DNA of 64,000 nt from Exophiala sp. HKRS030 (Eukaryota > Ascomycota > Eurotiomycetes > Chaetothyriales > Herpotrichiellaceae), in assembly GCA_023897205.1 (NCBI GenBank), contig JAHWDD010000035.1:187175-251174 (forward strand). The letters run 5' to 3'. Below, piece by piece: positions 45,434 to 55,924 of this stretch (within the stretch, counting starts at the first letter, position 1; each line of letters begins with the position of its first letter). Under the pieces are notes generated by a model that saw only the letters and a list, made by a program, of their open reading frames with translations, had not been told where the DNA came from and ran no database searches. Made by a program: the position numbers and the translations under genes.

Positions 45434-46434
45434 ATACGTGTTAAGCCACTCATGGCTCTCGAATGAATATGATTAAATTCCGAGCAAAATTTTCGAGCCA
45501 AGTGGTAAAGAGACTATCCTTATTTGGCACCCAGTTTTTATTCTTAGTGACGTTGTAAGTTGTGGATAGCAGGAGATAATATCAGCGTCTCGATCTTGGT
45601 TGGATCATCGATAAGAGCCATTAGGAAGGCGGTATCTGCCGCAACTCTTGGCCAGTTGAGCATTTACAATCGGACAGAGCAAGGCAAAGATCAAGGTAAG
45701 GATGCAAGACCATTCCCCGCCTTATCTAGCAACTTAGCATGCTAATGTGCAATAGACGTAGTCATCGTCTTGGAGGACGATGTATTGGATGGTGACGCTA
45801 CGAATTGGGCCGCATTCCCAGATAAAATGCTTGAGATTGGCGGGCATGTCTTGAGAATTCGGCCATCACCAACCGATCGAGAAGAAAACGAGGGTGTGGA
45901 GCCGTGTACAGAGAGCGATACCAACGAGAGAGGCGATGACGGACTCCATGCCACGACGGCACGTAACGATCGCCAACGCAGTGGCTACATTCAAGTGGAA
46001 GGCGGTACCGGCAGTGTGTCTTTCTCCAACGACAGGCACAGGACTAATGCCGCAAGAGTGGTTGGCGGAATTCAACAACTACGTTGAGGATTCTCGCAGA
46101 AATACCCAGCAAACTGCTAGACCGAACTTTCTGTTGTCTCGAAAAAGGCGCGGTGTCGCATTAGCCAGGTCACCGTCTAGGGGGATTGGATATCAGCGAC
46201 GATCAGTCCTCTAGTCGGAAGAAGGTCTCGCTATCACGATCATCTCAAAATCGTTGCGCCACTCAGAAGAGACGACCTCTGACTACCATGAGATCTCGAC
46301 CGGAATACTCACTGCCAGGACTTGTGTCCCGGTCTGTGTCGTGTGAATTCCCTCCTGTCCAGACGAGGGGCAGCACGATGTTGAGGAGGGCGTTGTATGG
46401 GAATATAGAGGTCTTCTCGACTATAGAATCGTAA
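45434..46434. other. Intergenic with an unresolved spliced frame
   Basis: On the plus strand a reading SIYNRTEQGKDQ could splice at a GTAAGG donor (about 45695) to DVVIVLEDDVLDGDATNWAA (from about 45755), with a good acceptor AATAG. No initiator or family was recognised, so I list it as a possibility only. Confidence 0.3.
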
Positions 46435-46587
46435 ATGGAAAAACCCTTGGTCCTGGTGCCCTGGATCCCGACGTGGGAACCGCCTGATGAATACCCAGAA
46501 GCAGAAGTGGACCGGGTTAGACGGGAGTACCAGGCGCAGATGTCGGGCAGAAGACGGGGAAGGCCGCGCTCCAAGCAGCACGTTTGA
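46435..46587 (+). CDS. Small AT-hook protein or terminal exon, 50 residues
   Basis: ATG to TGA, 50 residues: MEKPLVLVPWIPTWEPPDEY, an acidic helix-like middle (AEVDRVRREYQAQM), and a closing basic GRRRGRPRSK, which is an AT-hook core (RGRP). Composition is strongly protein-like for so short a frame. It could be the last exon of a longer gene beginning further left, or a stand-alone small DNA-minor-groove binder. Confidence 0.35.
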   Translation: MEKPLVLVPWIPTWEPPDEYPEAEVDRVRREYQAQMSGRRRGRPRSKQHV

Positions 46588-47276
46588 TTCTGGTCACAGG
46601 CAAATTGGAATGAGTTCGCTTTTTACGTCTTATCTGAACCATCATAGTCTTCAATTTTAGAATTAAACCAGGCCACCTTACTTGCCACTCTAGGGTCTGC
46701 CTTCCCATCGGCGAGGTGGGAAACTTGAAGTGGGTACATATATGTCGGGGTGCAACTGGTTTTATGGAATTGCAACCTTTACGCTAAACATGGCTGTGAT
46801 CAAGAATAGATGTCGTTGCTATTAATCATGAGCCGTCCACCCTTATTAAACTTTGCATTGCACAACTTTTTCGTGCTGCCTGCCGATACCTCTGAAATTC
46901 CCACAATCGAAAGTCTGGGCATGATCGAAGCCGAGAATCCGTTCTCGAACTTCGAGGCTTGCTCGTGCCATCCACTCCGCCACTCATTACCAGTCACCTA
47001 AATGATTACACGGGGAAACGTTGTCTCGAGGCATCATGTGATTTGCCCCCTCTAGAAAGAAAGAAGTCACGTGAAGAAACCAGCCAAGAATTTTTTTCGC
47101 CCGGGTATTAGAATTTTGTTGTGATATGATAAGGTTGACGGAAAGTCTCATGGAATCATTCCGCACGATTGGAAATGATAGGGAAGCTTCTAGTATATTA
47201 CTTCAGTGTATATATGCTCCTACATTCTGAGGAAGTAGAAGAAGATCAATAATTAACATATGCTTCCACTGCTGTA
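46588..47276. other. Intergenic, nothing recognised
   Basis: Short motif-free frames between the AT-hook ORF and the LINE remnant. Confidence 0.45.
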
Positions 47277-47708
47277 ATGCGCTTCCACGAATGCTACGCA
47301 CGAGCGAGGGTTGAGGCCGTCGTAGCACTAAAACGGCTCCGAGGATTACATTCATGGAAACCGTGGCGCCCGCCGTCGACTTTGCATCGTTTGTCTGGTC
47401 AACACCAAGCTAATATGAGGACACAAAAGCTGCTGAATCCCATTCAACGTCTTGCCACCCAAGCAATCGTGAGAACATTCCGGACGGTGGGATATCGTAC
47501 TGCAAATAGGCTGAAGCAGGCATCGAACCACTATACAGGTGATGGCAACGACAAGCACACCGTACGTAGCCTCGGTGGCATACCCTACCGCGTAAATTTG
47601 GAAAAGCCAACGGTGCATCGACATGCAGAACCCCGTATTTGTGTCGCCTCTGCAGTTACACGCACAGCACCACCGGTTCACGAACTTCTCACGAATCGAA
47701 ACGATTGA
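47277..47708 (+). mobile_element. Non-LTR (LINE-type) retrotransposon remnant, RT end / RNase H region
   Basis: The plus strand carries VEAVVALKRLRGL and, after a degraded stretch, LNPIQRLATQAIVRTFRTV, then EPRICVASAV. In fungal Tad/I-type LINEs these parts are a short block at the end of the reverse transcriptase (AVLALKRLRGL...; ALNRIQKIGAQAIVGAFRTV...). Between and after the blocks the consensus is lost, so this is an inactive fragment of at most 430 bases. No poly(A) end, target-site duplication or other part of the element was found. Assignment is from remembered consensus. Confidence 0.55.
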
Positions 47709-49372
47709 ACCCTACAGCGCCATGCCATTGGTCGACCGAGTAAAGGCTTATATTGCGGAAGATCGTGAGCAGGCCATCAAACAGGTGCAGAACGGTCAAT
47801 TCATACTCCGGTGTATCTGGATTTAGTCCATTTTCTGCGGAATAGTATAACGCACGTTCGAAATTCCATTGGGTCCCTGGCACGCGTGAATCAACCTTAA
47901 CGAAATAGCGAACATATGCACAACATGTGACCAAAACGAACTGCACATCGCGGCAACCACACCTTCCTGGATTCCTGGCAGCAGTACGCTGTCTCACCAC
48001 CCGACTAGGGTACACAACCGAGAAAGACTCGTTCCGGCAAACACATCGACCAACCCATACACGCTAAACACGAGCATTGTATGACCGCCTCAGCCAAAAA
48101 GAGGCCAGATTACTGGTACAACTCCGACCTGGCACATGTCGCTTAAACCACTACCTCTGTCTCATCAATGCGGTCGAGTCTGAGACGTGTCAGCGTGATT
48201 GTTGTAGCGCTATTTTTGCGTATTTTGATTTTCTCTGGTACCGTCAAATACCACGATGAAGATCTAGAACATCTTGGCAGGAGATGCTATATCCAATAAA
48301 ACCATGAATCACTGCCCTGAAAATGTGGAGAAAGACATTCCTAGGGATACCCCAAGCGACGCCGTCCATGATCGTGCCAATCAGCCCTGCTTCGGAGTGT
48401 GGCTTTGCACTTTGCCCCTGGGCACCCCAGCTCGTTCTTAATCCCAGCCTATCATGACTCTCTCCGCTGAGGCCTTTTCGCGTATTTCATCATCCCCATA
48501 TCCTGCGATGACTTTTCGACATACAATTGGAAGCCTGACACGGATAACATCCTCGTTCACTGTGGCGCCGCGAAATTGGCCCGCAAGAGCATCATATTGA
48601 TGACGTATCGGGGTGGAGGGCGCTCGACTGTCAACCCTGGACAAAAGCTACAAGTAGCCATGGAACAAACATCGAAAGGGGCATCAATTCTTTGTGGTCT
48701 AAAATCCGCCGAATTAACAAAGGATTATTTCTAAAGGAAATTCTAACGCCATAGGTATCAACAAGCATAATATATGAATTTATCGGTGAGAGCCGAGCCA
48801 ATAAGTCAATGTTCGCTTTCCGAATTTGTAGAATTAGCCCCTGTTCTCGTTATTAATAACAGCTCAATACAAACCGTACATCGCAGACATCTTCCGATGT
48901 AGCAGGGGGACTAGCACGGCAGCATCCGCTCGCGGGACCTTAAAGTACTTTGTCCTCACAAATTTTGACATGGCACACTAATTCTATATAGGTTGTCGGA
49001 AGACCAACACCTTGAATGTTCGGGAAAGGGCCTCCAAATCACCTATGGGCCAACTGGATGTAAGCTAGGGGAAGTGATATGGATTAACATCTTGAAATTT
49101 AATATAGTCTGGGGCCTCTAACATCAAGGCGCTGCAAATATCAGGACACCGCTATCTCTGTTTTGTCTTGCACATTTTCTAGAGCTCGGTTCGTTTTCCT
49201 CTTTGTTGCTCTAACTTGAGCTGTCTGAACTGACCTTCTATCCTTCTCCATGTTATTACTTTCGTACCAAGGAACAAGCTGGAGCTGAGTGGATGGCAAT
49301 AGCATTCTCTGACTCTTATTCATAAGATAGCAGAGCCGCGCTACCTTCTCCAACTTGAATATCGACATAGAT
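47709..49372. other. Gene-free stretch, 1.7 kb, between LINE remnant and copper locus
   Basis: No motif-bearing frame on either strand. It appears relatively AT-rich by eye between about 48700 and 49140. It may hold further decayed transposon sequence, and it forms the left border of the copper locus. Confidence 0.45.
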
Positions 49373-49780
49373 TCAGGACAGGAATACATTCATCGTTCCA
49401 AAGGCCAATAATGGTATCAAGCTGATGCCGGCAAGCAAGTCTTTAGCAGGACCAAGGCTACCTGGGGCAGCGTTTGTTGCAGCAGCGGCGGCGCGGGTCG
49501 TAGAACTGGCGCCCATAGTCATGCTCGAGCTAGCTGCGCGTGTAGTTCCACTTGAAAGGGCCGCAGAGGCCGTGGCAGAGGCCGTGGCTAACATTGTCAT
49601 CGAAGCGTCCATGGTGGCAGCGGTTGACATGATTGTCGAAGAGTCCATGGCGGCAGTTGACATGACCATCGAAGAGTCCATGGCGGCAGTTGACATGGCC
49701 ATCGAAGAGTCCATGGACATTTGGGTGAGGCCACTACTGGCAAAGAGGAGCGCTGGAATAATGACCGCCTTGAATAACAT
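49373..49780 (-). CDS. Methionine-rich GPI-type cell-surface protein, putative copper binder
   Basis: ATG 49780, 135 residues, no intron. MLFKAVIIPALLFASSGLTQ is a signal peptide. The mature start is a run of 11-residue units built on MSTAAMDSSMV, four copies with drift, giving a Met roughly every three residues, followed by an Ala/Ser/Thr-rich stalk and a final hydrophobic LLAGISLIPLLAFGTMNVF behind a small-residue NAAPGSLG, as in a GPI signal. There are no cysteines or histidines, so copper binding, if any, would be by Met thioether, selective for Cu(I); that is inference from composition and neighbours. The frame is open further upstream (to 50047) but the signal peptide fixes the start. 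It is divergent from the MAPR gene. Confidence 0.72.
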   Translation of the reverse strand: MLFKAVIIPALLFASSGLTQMSMDSSMAMSTAAMDSSMVMSTAAMDSSTIMSTAATMDASMTMLATASATASAALSSGTTRAASSSMTMGASSTTRAAAAATNAAPGSLGPAKDLLAGISLIPLLAFGTMNVFLS

Positions 49781-50803
49781 GGTGGATGATCTTTGTCTTA
49801 TGATGGGTTTCCGGTTCTGACTCTGAAAACGACAAGAATGGACGAGTAGAGCTGTGAATTTAGATGGTTTGAATGGGAAGAAGATCGGTAACTCTAAGAG
49901 GTCAGGCACACATTGAATATTTAAATAGCTTTGACATGCCTCTGGACCCATCCCCTTCCGCAGCTCTGGATGCAGCCTCAGGATCCTTTGGCATGAATAC
50001 CCCCTTTTCTGGAGGCTCAAACTAGGGCATACGACAGATTCCACCATCAGTCGAATGGCTCTAGCCCCTTGAAACTTCTAGGGTTTTTGCGTCTGCACTT
50101 TGGGCCAACGAAATTCACAGTCTTGCTCCAGGACAAATGAGATCATTCCATAGCACCCTAACAGATTGCTACCGCTATCCCAGAAGACTGATTACTTCCA
50201 AGATTGGGACCCTGGCTAGCTGTAGCGCTTCTGAAATCTCCTTGAGGAGGCGATGCCAGGGAAGATTGCGCGGCTGGGGGTAGCTGGAATACGCAAAAAC
50301 AACTCAATCGCCAAGATCCAATCAGCCTGAGATTATTTGACGATTTGAATTACACGGATGGAACACGCGAAAACCACTCAAGTGACGCCAACATCCAAGG
50401 GGGACCTCAAAAGCGGAACCAAAAATTGTCCCTGCTGTGGGATGGGATCATTCCAGTGATTCGCGGGATCACATATTGGAAACCTTGTCAGATTGTCATG
50501 AATGTTGTGTTTGGTTGGTGGTATCGGGACCGGCCCTGGAAAGACTGACCTAGGGGAAGCTTGCGATACCACTTGGCCACCTGATCATTAGAATTTAGTG
50601 GTCGTCTGCCCGGCGGTTGTAGTAATATCTTTGGTAGAAGGTCGAGTCCATCATCTCTATCGGTTTTTGCGTTCGTCTATGGGAATGCCATGCTGCTTCT
50701 CTTCGATGCCTTGTTGTTTCGTGGACCGTTGATGACTTCCTTTCATTATTTCTCTTCACAAGATACGGCGTACTAGGATCTTACCTCTACGACGGACTCC
50801 GAA
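49781..50803. promoter_or_regulatory. Shared intergenic region of the divergent Met-rich and MAPR genes
   Basis: About 1.0 kb without a gene. It contains an imperfect direct repeat of about 38 bases (50285-50322 and 50359-50400; both begin TGGAA(T/C)ACGC(A/G)AAAAC). No known operator was identified. Co-regulation of the two genes from here is inference. Confidence 0.35.
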
Positions 50804-51500
50804 ATGTTCGGGTCCAACGCAACAACGCCTCGCTCCTATACCGAAGCCAAAAGCTTTGCTCCCAAGATGCCAGTACTGCTCAAGCCACCAAAGGATGACC
50901 CTATTTCACTTGACGAGCTTAACAAGTGCGACGGTATGTCAAGAGATGAATACCCATAAATCTGTGCGCTAGTCGGAGCCACTGATATTTGATATTTTCC
51001 AGGAACGGACCCGTCCAAGCCGGTGCTCATCGCAATCAAGGGCACCGTCTTCGATGTTTCACGAAATAGTGCATATCAACCCGGAGGATGTTATCACGGT
51101 ACGATGACCACTCTCGGCTAGTCCGTTGCTTTGGAACTGCGCGCAGTCGAATGAAATCCACATCCACAGCAGCATCGTTACCCCATTGATACGGTAAACA
51201 TATCCGACAATGAGAAAGAGAGGCTAACATGCGTTTTGTTCAGTCTTCGCCGGCAAAGATCCATCTCGAGCCCTCGCTATATCCAGCTTGAAGCCTGAGG
51301 ATTGCGTACCGGACTCGTATGATCTGGAAGACATGTACAAGACCGTCCTGAGCGAGTGGTATACATTCCTTAGCAAGAGATATAATATTGTCGGCAAAGT
51401 ACGTTTATCTTTATCAGGCCGTCCCAAGTCAGCATCCCAGCTATATTTGCATTACCGATATAGCTTGAAGCCGGGGACCACTTGCTCTATCTCTTTTTGA
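50804..51500 (+). CDS. Dap1/MAPR-type cytochrome b5-like haem-binding protein
   Basis: Exons 50804-50933, 51003-51098 and 51244 onward, with introns of 69 and 145 bases, in agreeing phase. The product has LLKPPKDDPISLDELNKCDG and KPVLIAIKGTVFDVSR, then the family core YQPGGCYHVFAGKDPSRALA, whose Tyr is the expected haem ligand. It ends MYKTVLSEWYTFLSKRYNIVGK, where relatives also end; either translation continues to the TGA at 51500 or a last small intron (GTACGT) follows. No membrane anchor is seen before the domain. Dap1 proteins support cytochrome P450 and sterol enzymes; a link to copper is not established and rests on position only. A truncated second copy lies at 60179. Confidence 0.78.
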
Positions 51501-52345
51501 AAACTAGCCATTGCACACCTGAAGCACACGTGAGCTACATATGAAAGCTAAGAATAAATACTGATTTTCCGTACCTCACAGGTGGAAGGAGCCAACAATC
51601 TAGGATCACAATGGATATAGCCGGCGACATATTGATATTCAAATAGCGAACTATGAATACTTCTGGAATTCTGTTGGGGTGGCATTGCAATATTGTGTTC
51701 TCAAGTTTTTGAGATCGAGCCACGACTTGCTTAGACTTTTCCTTCCATTGCAATCATCTTTGCTTCTTCTGTGCACAATAACGTGCTTCTACGTAGCCAT
51801 TTTAGTTCTTCTCTTGAAGCACGGGTGCGGACTTGGTCCACCTCATACTTGCCCTTGATTATTGTCGAAGACACGACACTAACAGAACTATACGAGAGCG
51901 CCTTGTCACAACAAACGGGATCGGAATTTATGGCGATCGAGGTGTATAGGACATCCCCTTTGAAAGAAAGGGGAAAACGAAGGAATGAGAATAACACTGG
52001 CCACTTTTTTAAGATACGCGACAAAGAGCAAGGGGTAATGGAAAGTTCACAGAAAGGCAGGCTTTTTGTCTGAATGCGAGGCGCAACCCCGAAAGGTACC
52101 CAAAGTTTAACAGCTTACAGAGAGATACAATATTCATTAGCTTCCAACAGAGCCTCGACCCTACTAGTGACCATTAACTTGCATTTCCCCCATCCTCATC
52201 CCTCGGATATCAGTATTTATGATCAATGCTGTGCCTTGGACGGCTCAATCCGACCAGAAGTTCCTCCACCCGTAATACTAGAATGCTACTAATGGTCGAG
52301 TGTCCTGTTGCAGTTGTATTTGCGGATAATGGGGATATTGCATGA
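51501..52345. other. Intergenic between convergent MAPR and copper-ATPase genes
   Basis: About 850 bases; motif-free short frames only. Confidence 0.5.
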
Positions 52346-55300
52346 TTAAGGATCCCTTTTCAACAGGTCTTTCTCAGTTGCTGCCCTGAAACCCAATAGT
52401 GGCAACCGCGTCCTCAGCAGTAGACTGCTAGTCACGACGCTAATGCTGCTCAGAGCCATGGCCAAAGCTGCCCAAACAGGGTCGAGCCGGATGTGGCTAC
52501 CACCGCTCTGAATCGGATATAGGACTCCCGCAGCTATGGGCAGTGCTACCATGTTGTAGAGCACCGCCCAGAAAAAGTTGAATTTGATTCTCTTGAATAC
52601 TATCCGGCTGAGATCGATGAGCACAAGTAATGAAACTAGATTCGAGGAGACGAGGACGAAGTCGGCAGCCGAGATAGCCACTTCAGAGCCGGACCCAATG
52701 GCAACGCCGACATCTGCCATGGTTAGCGCAGGAGAATCATTGATTCCGTCCCCGACCATAGCAACCACGGCATGTAAGTGCGCCTCATTCTGACGGGCTT
52801 TGCGGGATGCAACCTTTGCCCCAGCCTTCTGAAGGTATTGAATTTTCTCCGCTTTTTGTTCTGGAAGGACACCCGCGATAACATTACTCTCGTCAATCCC
52901 GGCTTTGCTGGCGACTGCTCGGGCGGTTTTCTCGTTGTCTCCCGAAAGCATCCAGACATCTATTCCCCGATTACGTAGCGCATGGACAACAGCAATGGAT
53001 TCTGGTCGTAGGGGGTCCGAGGTGGCGGCAATAGCTGACAAAGAGAAAGGACTCAGTTGTCCATCGCCGTCGGATGCGTCAGCGGTGGCAACCAAGATAA
53101 CTGATTTACCTTGTATTTTCCAGGAATCAAGTTTCGTTTGACGATCAGCAGCTAGAACGATGTTATTTTCCGACATTAAGGCTTCATTGCCGACCAATGC
53201 TCTGATTTTGCGCCGAGGCTGTGACCGTGCAAAAAGAAATCCCTGCATGCCTTTGCCGCCAACCTCCTCCACTTTTTCAGCTTCAAAATTCGTAAATTTT
53301 CGCAACGCTGAAAAGGCGACGACGGCCTTGGCCAGTGGATGACCGCTGTCATCCTCGAGCCGCTTGAGGACACCTAAGATGTCCGCCTCGTCGAGATGAC
53401 CTTCGTTATCCGTAAAGAACTCGAAATCCGTGACCTTGGGCTCCCCGCCTTCTGTCAAAGTGCCGGTTTTGTCAAAGACAATACAGTCCAATGCACTGGC
53501 TTCTTGAAATGCCTCTCCTCCCCCCTTGACGAGGATGCCTAACTTCGCCGCCAGACCCCCTCCGACAAATAGAGCCGTAGGCGCGGCCAATCCGAGGCCA
53601 CACGGACAAGCGATCACGAACACCGCAATGGCAAATTGAAGCGACCAAAAAGGCCAGCCCCCAACGTCGGTATCTCGATAGCTGGAAGGTAGGACTCCTG
53701 ATACGCCGAGAGAAAGCCAGATAACCCACGTTGCAACTACCAGCAGGACCACAAATGGAACAAAATAGCCCGTCAGAAGATCCGCAATCCTTTCGACCGG
53801 AGCACGCTTAGTTTGCCCTTCACGAACCACCTGTATGATTGAATCGAGCATTGACTTTCCAACAACCCCAGTTGCTCGAATAGTGACGGGAGCGACCTTG
53901 TTAATGGTACCGGAGTACACATTATCTCCTACTCCTTTACTGACTGGCATGGACTCCCCCGTAAGGCTCGATTCGTCAAACTTCGACTCTCCTTCCAGAA
54001 CGACTCCATCACAGGGAGGAGAGCTGCCATTGACGACTCTGACGACATCACCTGCTTCAATTAGATCCACGTGGACCGCTGATGTTGAGGGATGCCCAGT
54101 CGCGCTGTCTATTGAAACCAGAAGAGCTTCGGTTGACTGCAGTTTAGCAAGGGCGCCCACTGCGTCGCCCGCCTGGGCCTTCATATATGCTTCAATATAT
54201 CTGCCGATGAGGAGAAACATGGTCAAGAAGACAACTGAATCGAAGTACGACGGGGTTGGCCCATTCCCTTGCATGGACTGGCGCCGCGTGGCTGCGACGA
54301 TGGCTTCTGCGATGGACGCAAAGTAGGCGATGGATGTCCCAAATGAGATAAGCATATTCATGCTACCGAACCGGTAGAATCTCCTGAGAAGAGGTACTTG
54401 ACTTCCCGGCCTCCATAGCGCGCGTAGTTCCTTGTATGTGCGCCGATGAAAAAGATCCGCTGCAAAGAAGTAAACGGGCGTAGCCAGAATGAAATTCGCC
54501 CACTCCGCCCGTGTGACACCAGCAAGCTCTTGCATGAGATATTTATATCCGGGATCGTCGCTTTTAACGAGGTTCATGTAGACTATGCCAATGATAAAGG
54601 CTGGGATGGCCACAACCACAGATAGAATGACCCGATTGCGAATATGGAGTTGTTCACGTGCCATCATCTTTCGGGCTCTCTCTTCTAGGGTCAAGGGATG
54701 GTGGATCGTGACGCTGAAGGAGGCATCAATATCTGTAATTGCAGCTAACAAGTTCCTAACGGTGAATTGAGGAGGGTTGGGGATGTATGTCACCGTCAAG
54801 AGAGGGTCTTGCAACGTAGGTAAGGTCCCGATCGTAACCGAACCCATGTTCTTCATCGAATGTACAATGCGACCAGGACACTGCTCACAATGCATCCCGT
54901 CAATTCGGATCGAAACTGTGCGCTCTGGGCGTGTTTCGTGCGAGGACTCGACCGTAGATAGTGTGTCGAGTTGGGCACCATAGCCAATATCTTGGATGGC
55001 TTTAGCGATGTCTTCGACGTGATCCTTGCCCGTGAAGTGAACGGAGGCGTTGTGATTGATTAGGCTTACGTCTGCTCTGGAGACGTAATCTAGTTCCTGG
55101 ATAGCCCTTGTAATGTTCCCAACGCACGAGCTGCAGGTCATGCCGTCAACCATGTATGTAGCGTGGTACAAATTGGCGGTGGCGCCTTTGATTGAGGGTG
55201 GTGCTGTCACGAATTCTTGAGCCCAATCGAGAGACGCAGTGTAACCAACAGCATCGATCGCATCTGCAATCTCTTTGACACGATGTTGTGCATCATTTGC

Positions 55301-55924
55301 ATCATACACCACCATAGCGCTGTGAGTGATAAGGCTAACATCGGCAGATCGAACCCAAACAAGTTCCTTTAGTGCTCTGCTGATGGTACCGACACATGAG
55401 CTACAGGTCATGCCTTCGACCATGAAATTGGCTTGAAATCGCTTGGGTGTGCTTGTGAGATGGTCCACGACAAGCTCAAGAGTCTGAGCCTCTGTGGAGT
55501 CCTTGGAAAGTGTTTGACAGTGCTGACAGGTTTCGAGGTGCCGGCGCCTCTTGTCCACTTCGACCTCACTCGCATGAGAACGCCATCGGGAAAGGGCTTG
55601 TTCGAACGAAGGCGGTTCAAGGCCCCGTTGCAAGTTAAGTGGCAGATCAGGTGGTGGCGAGTCTAGGCCAGGGACCACGTCGAAGATTTCATAACCTGCA
55701 TCATCGAGGGCTTGAGCTATCGTGGCGAGAGAAAGCGAGTGTGAATGCCTGACTGTGACCGTGTGCGAGACAATGGACACCTGCACAGAATCTGGCGCGG
55801 GTCGCAGACTCGACAAAGTTGATTCGATCTTCGAGACACAGGTCGGGCAGTGAAGGTTGGGGATAAGAAAAGTGGTGTGCGTTAGCCGACCACCCAATGA
55901 GTTTCGATGAAGAAAATTCTTCAT
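52346..55924 (-). CDS. P1B-type copper-transporting ATPase, 1192 residues
   Basis: A single uninterrupted exon. Four heavy-metal-associated domains lie at the amino end, with metal pairs C26-x2-C29 (LHCPTC), C174/C177 and C264/C267 (both MTCSSC) and C346/C349 (MHCEQC); an extra CQHC at 133-136 lies between the first two. The P-type core is complete: TGES at 655-658, the copper-transport CPC at 773-775, the phosphorylated Asp818 in DKTGTLT, GHPLAKA for the ADP-binding His, and GDGIND at 1058-1063. The CPC plus the MxCxxC domains define Cu(I) export, either across the plasma membrane (as in the detoxifying CrpA type) or into the Golgi (Ccc2 type). Neighbouring CTR, Atx1 and oxidase genes fit both. 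Codon pattern and frame are clean; no lesion. Confidence 0.96.
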   Translation of the reverse strand: MKNFLHRNSLGGRLTHTTFLIPNLHCPTCVSKIESTLSSLRPAPDSVQVSIVSHTVTVRHSHSLSLATIAQALDDAGYEIFDVVPGLDSPPPDLPLNLQRGLEPPSFEQALSRWRSHASEVEVDKRRRHLETCQHCQTLSKDSTEAQTLELVVDHLTSTPKRFQANFMVEGMTCSSCVGTISRALKELVWVRSADVSLITHSAMVVYDANDAQHRVKEIADAIDAVGYTASLDWAQEFVTAPPSIKGATANLYHATYMVDGMTCSSCVGNITRAIQELDYVSRADVSLINHNASVHFTGKDHVEDIAKAIQDIGYGAQLDTLSTVESSHETRPERTVSIRIDGMHCEQCPGRIVHSMKNMGSVTIGTLPTLQDPLLTVTYIPNPPQFTVRNLLAAITDIDASFSVTIHHPLTLEERARKMMAREQLHIRNRVILSVVVAIPAFIIGIVYMNLVKSDDPGYKYLMQELAGVTRAEWANFILATPVYFFAADLFHRRTYKELRALWRPGSQVPLLRRFYRFGSMNMLISFGTSIAYFASIAEAIVAATRRQSMQGNGPTPSYFDSVVFLTMFLLIGRYIEAYMKAQAGDAVGALAKLQSTEALLVSIDSATGHPSTSAVHVDLIEAGDVVRVVNGSSPPCDGVVLEGESKFDESSLTGESMPVSKGVGDNVYSGTINKVAPVTIRATGVVGKSMLDSIIQVVREGQTKRAPVERIADLLTGYFVPFVVLLVVATWVIWLSLGVSGVLPSSYRDTDVGGWPFWSLQFAIAVFVIACPCGLGLAAPTALFVGGGLAAKLGILVKGGGEAFQEASALDCIVFDKTGTLTEGGEPKVTDFEFFTDNEGHLDEADILGVLKRLEDDSGHPLAKAVVAFSALRKFTNFEAEKVEEVGGKGMQGFLFARSQPRRKIRALVGNEALMSENNIVLAADRQTKLDSWKIQGKSVILVATADASDGDGQLSPFSLSAIAATSDPLRPESIAVVHALRNRGIDVWMLSGDNEKTARAVASKAGIDESNVIAGVLPEQKAEKIQYLQKAGAKVASRKARQNEAHLHAVVAMVGDGINDSPALTMADVGVAIGSGSEVAISAADFVLVSSNLVSLLVLIDLSRIVFKRIKFNFFWAVLYNMVALPIAAGVLYPIQSGGSHIRLDPVWAALAMALSSISVVTSSLLLRTRLPLLGFRAATEKDLLKRDP

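Noticed and set aside
49425..49820. 131-codon plus-strand frame with Ala/Glu/Met repeats
   Set aside because: Antisense of the Met-rich surface protein; the minus strand has the signal peptide and GPI-type end, the plus strand does not.
52346..55924. Several 60-160 codon plus-strand frames opposite the copper ATPase
   Set aside because: Shadows of a 1192-residue frame with all P-type ATPase motifs.
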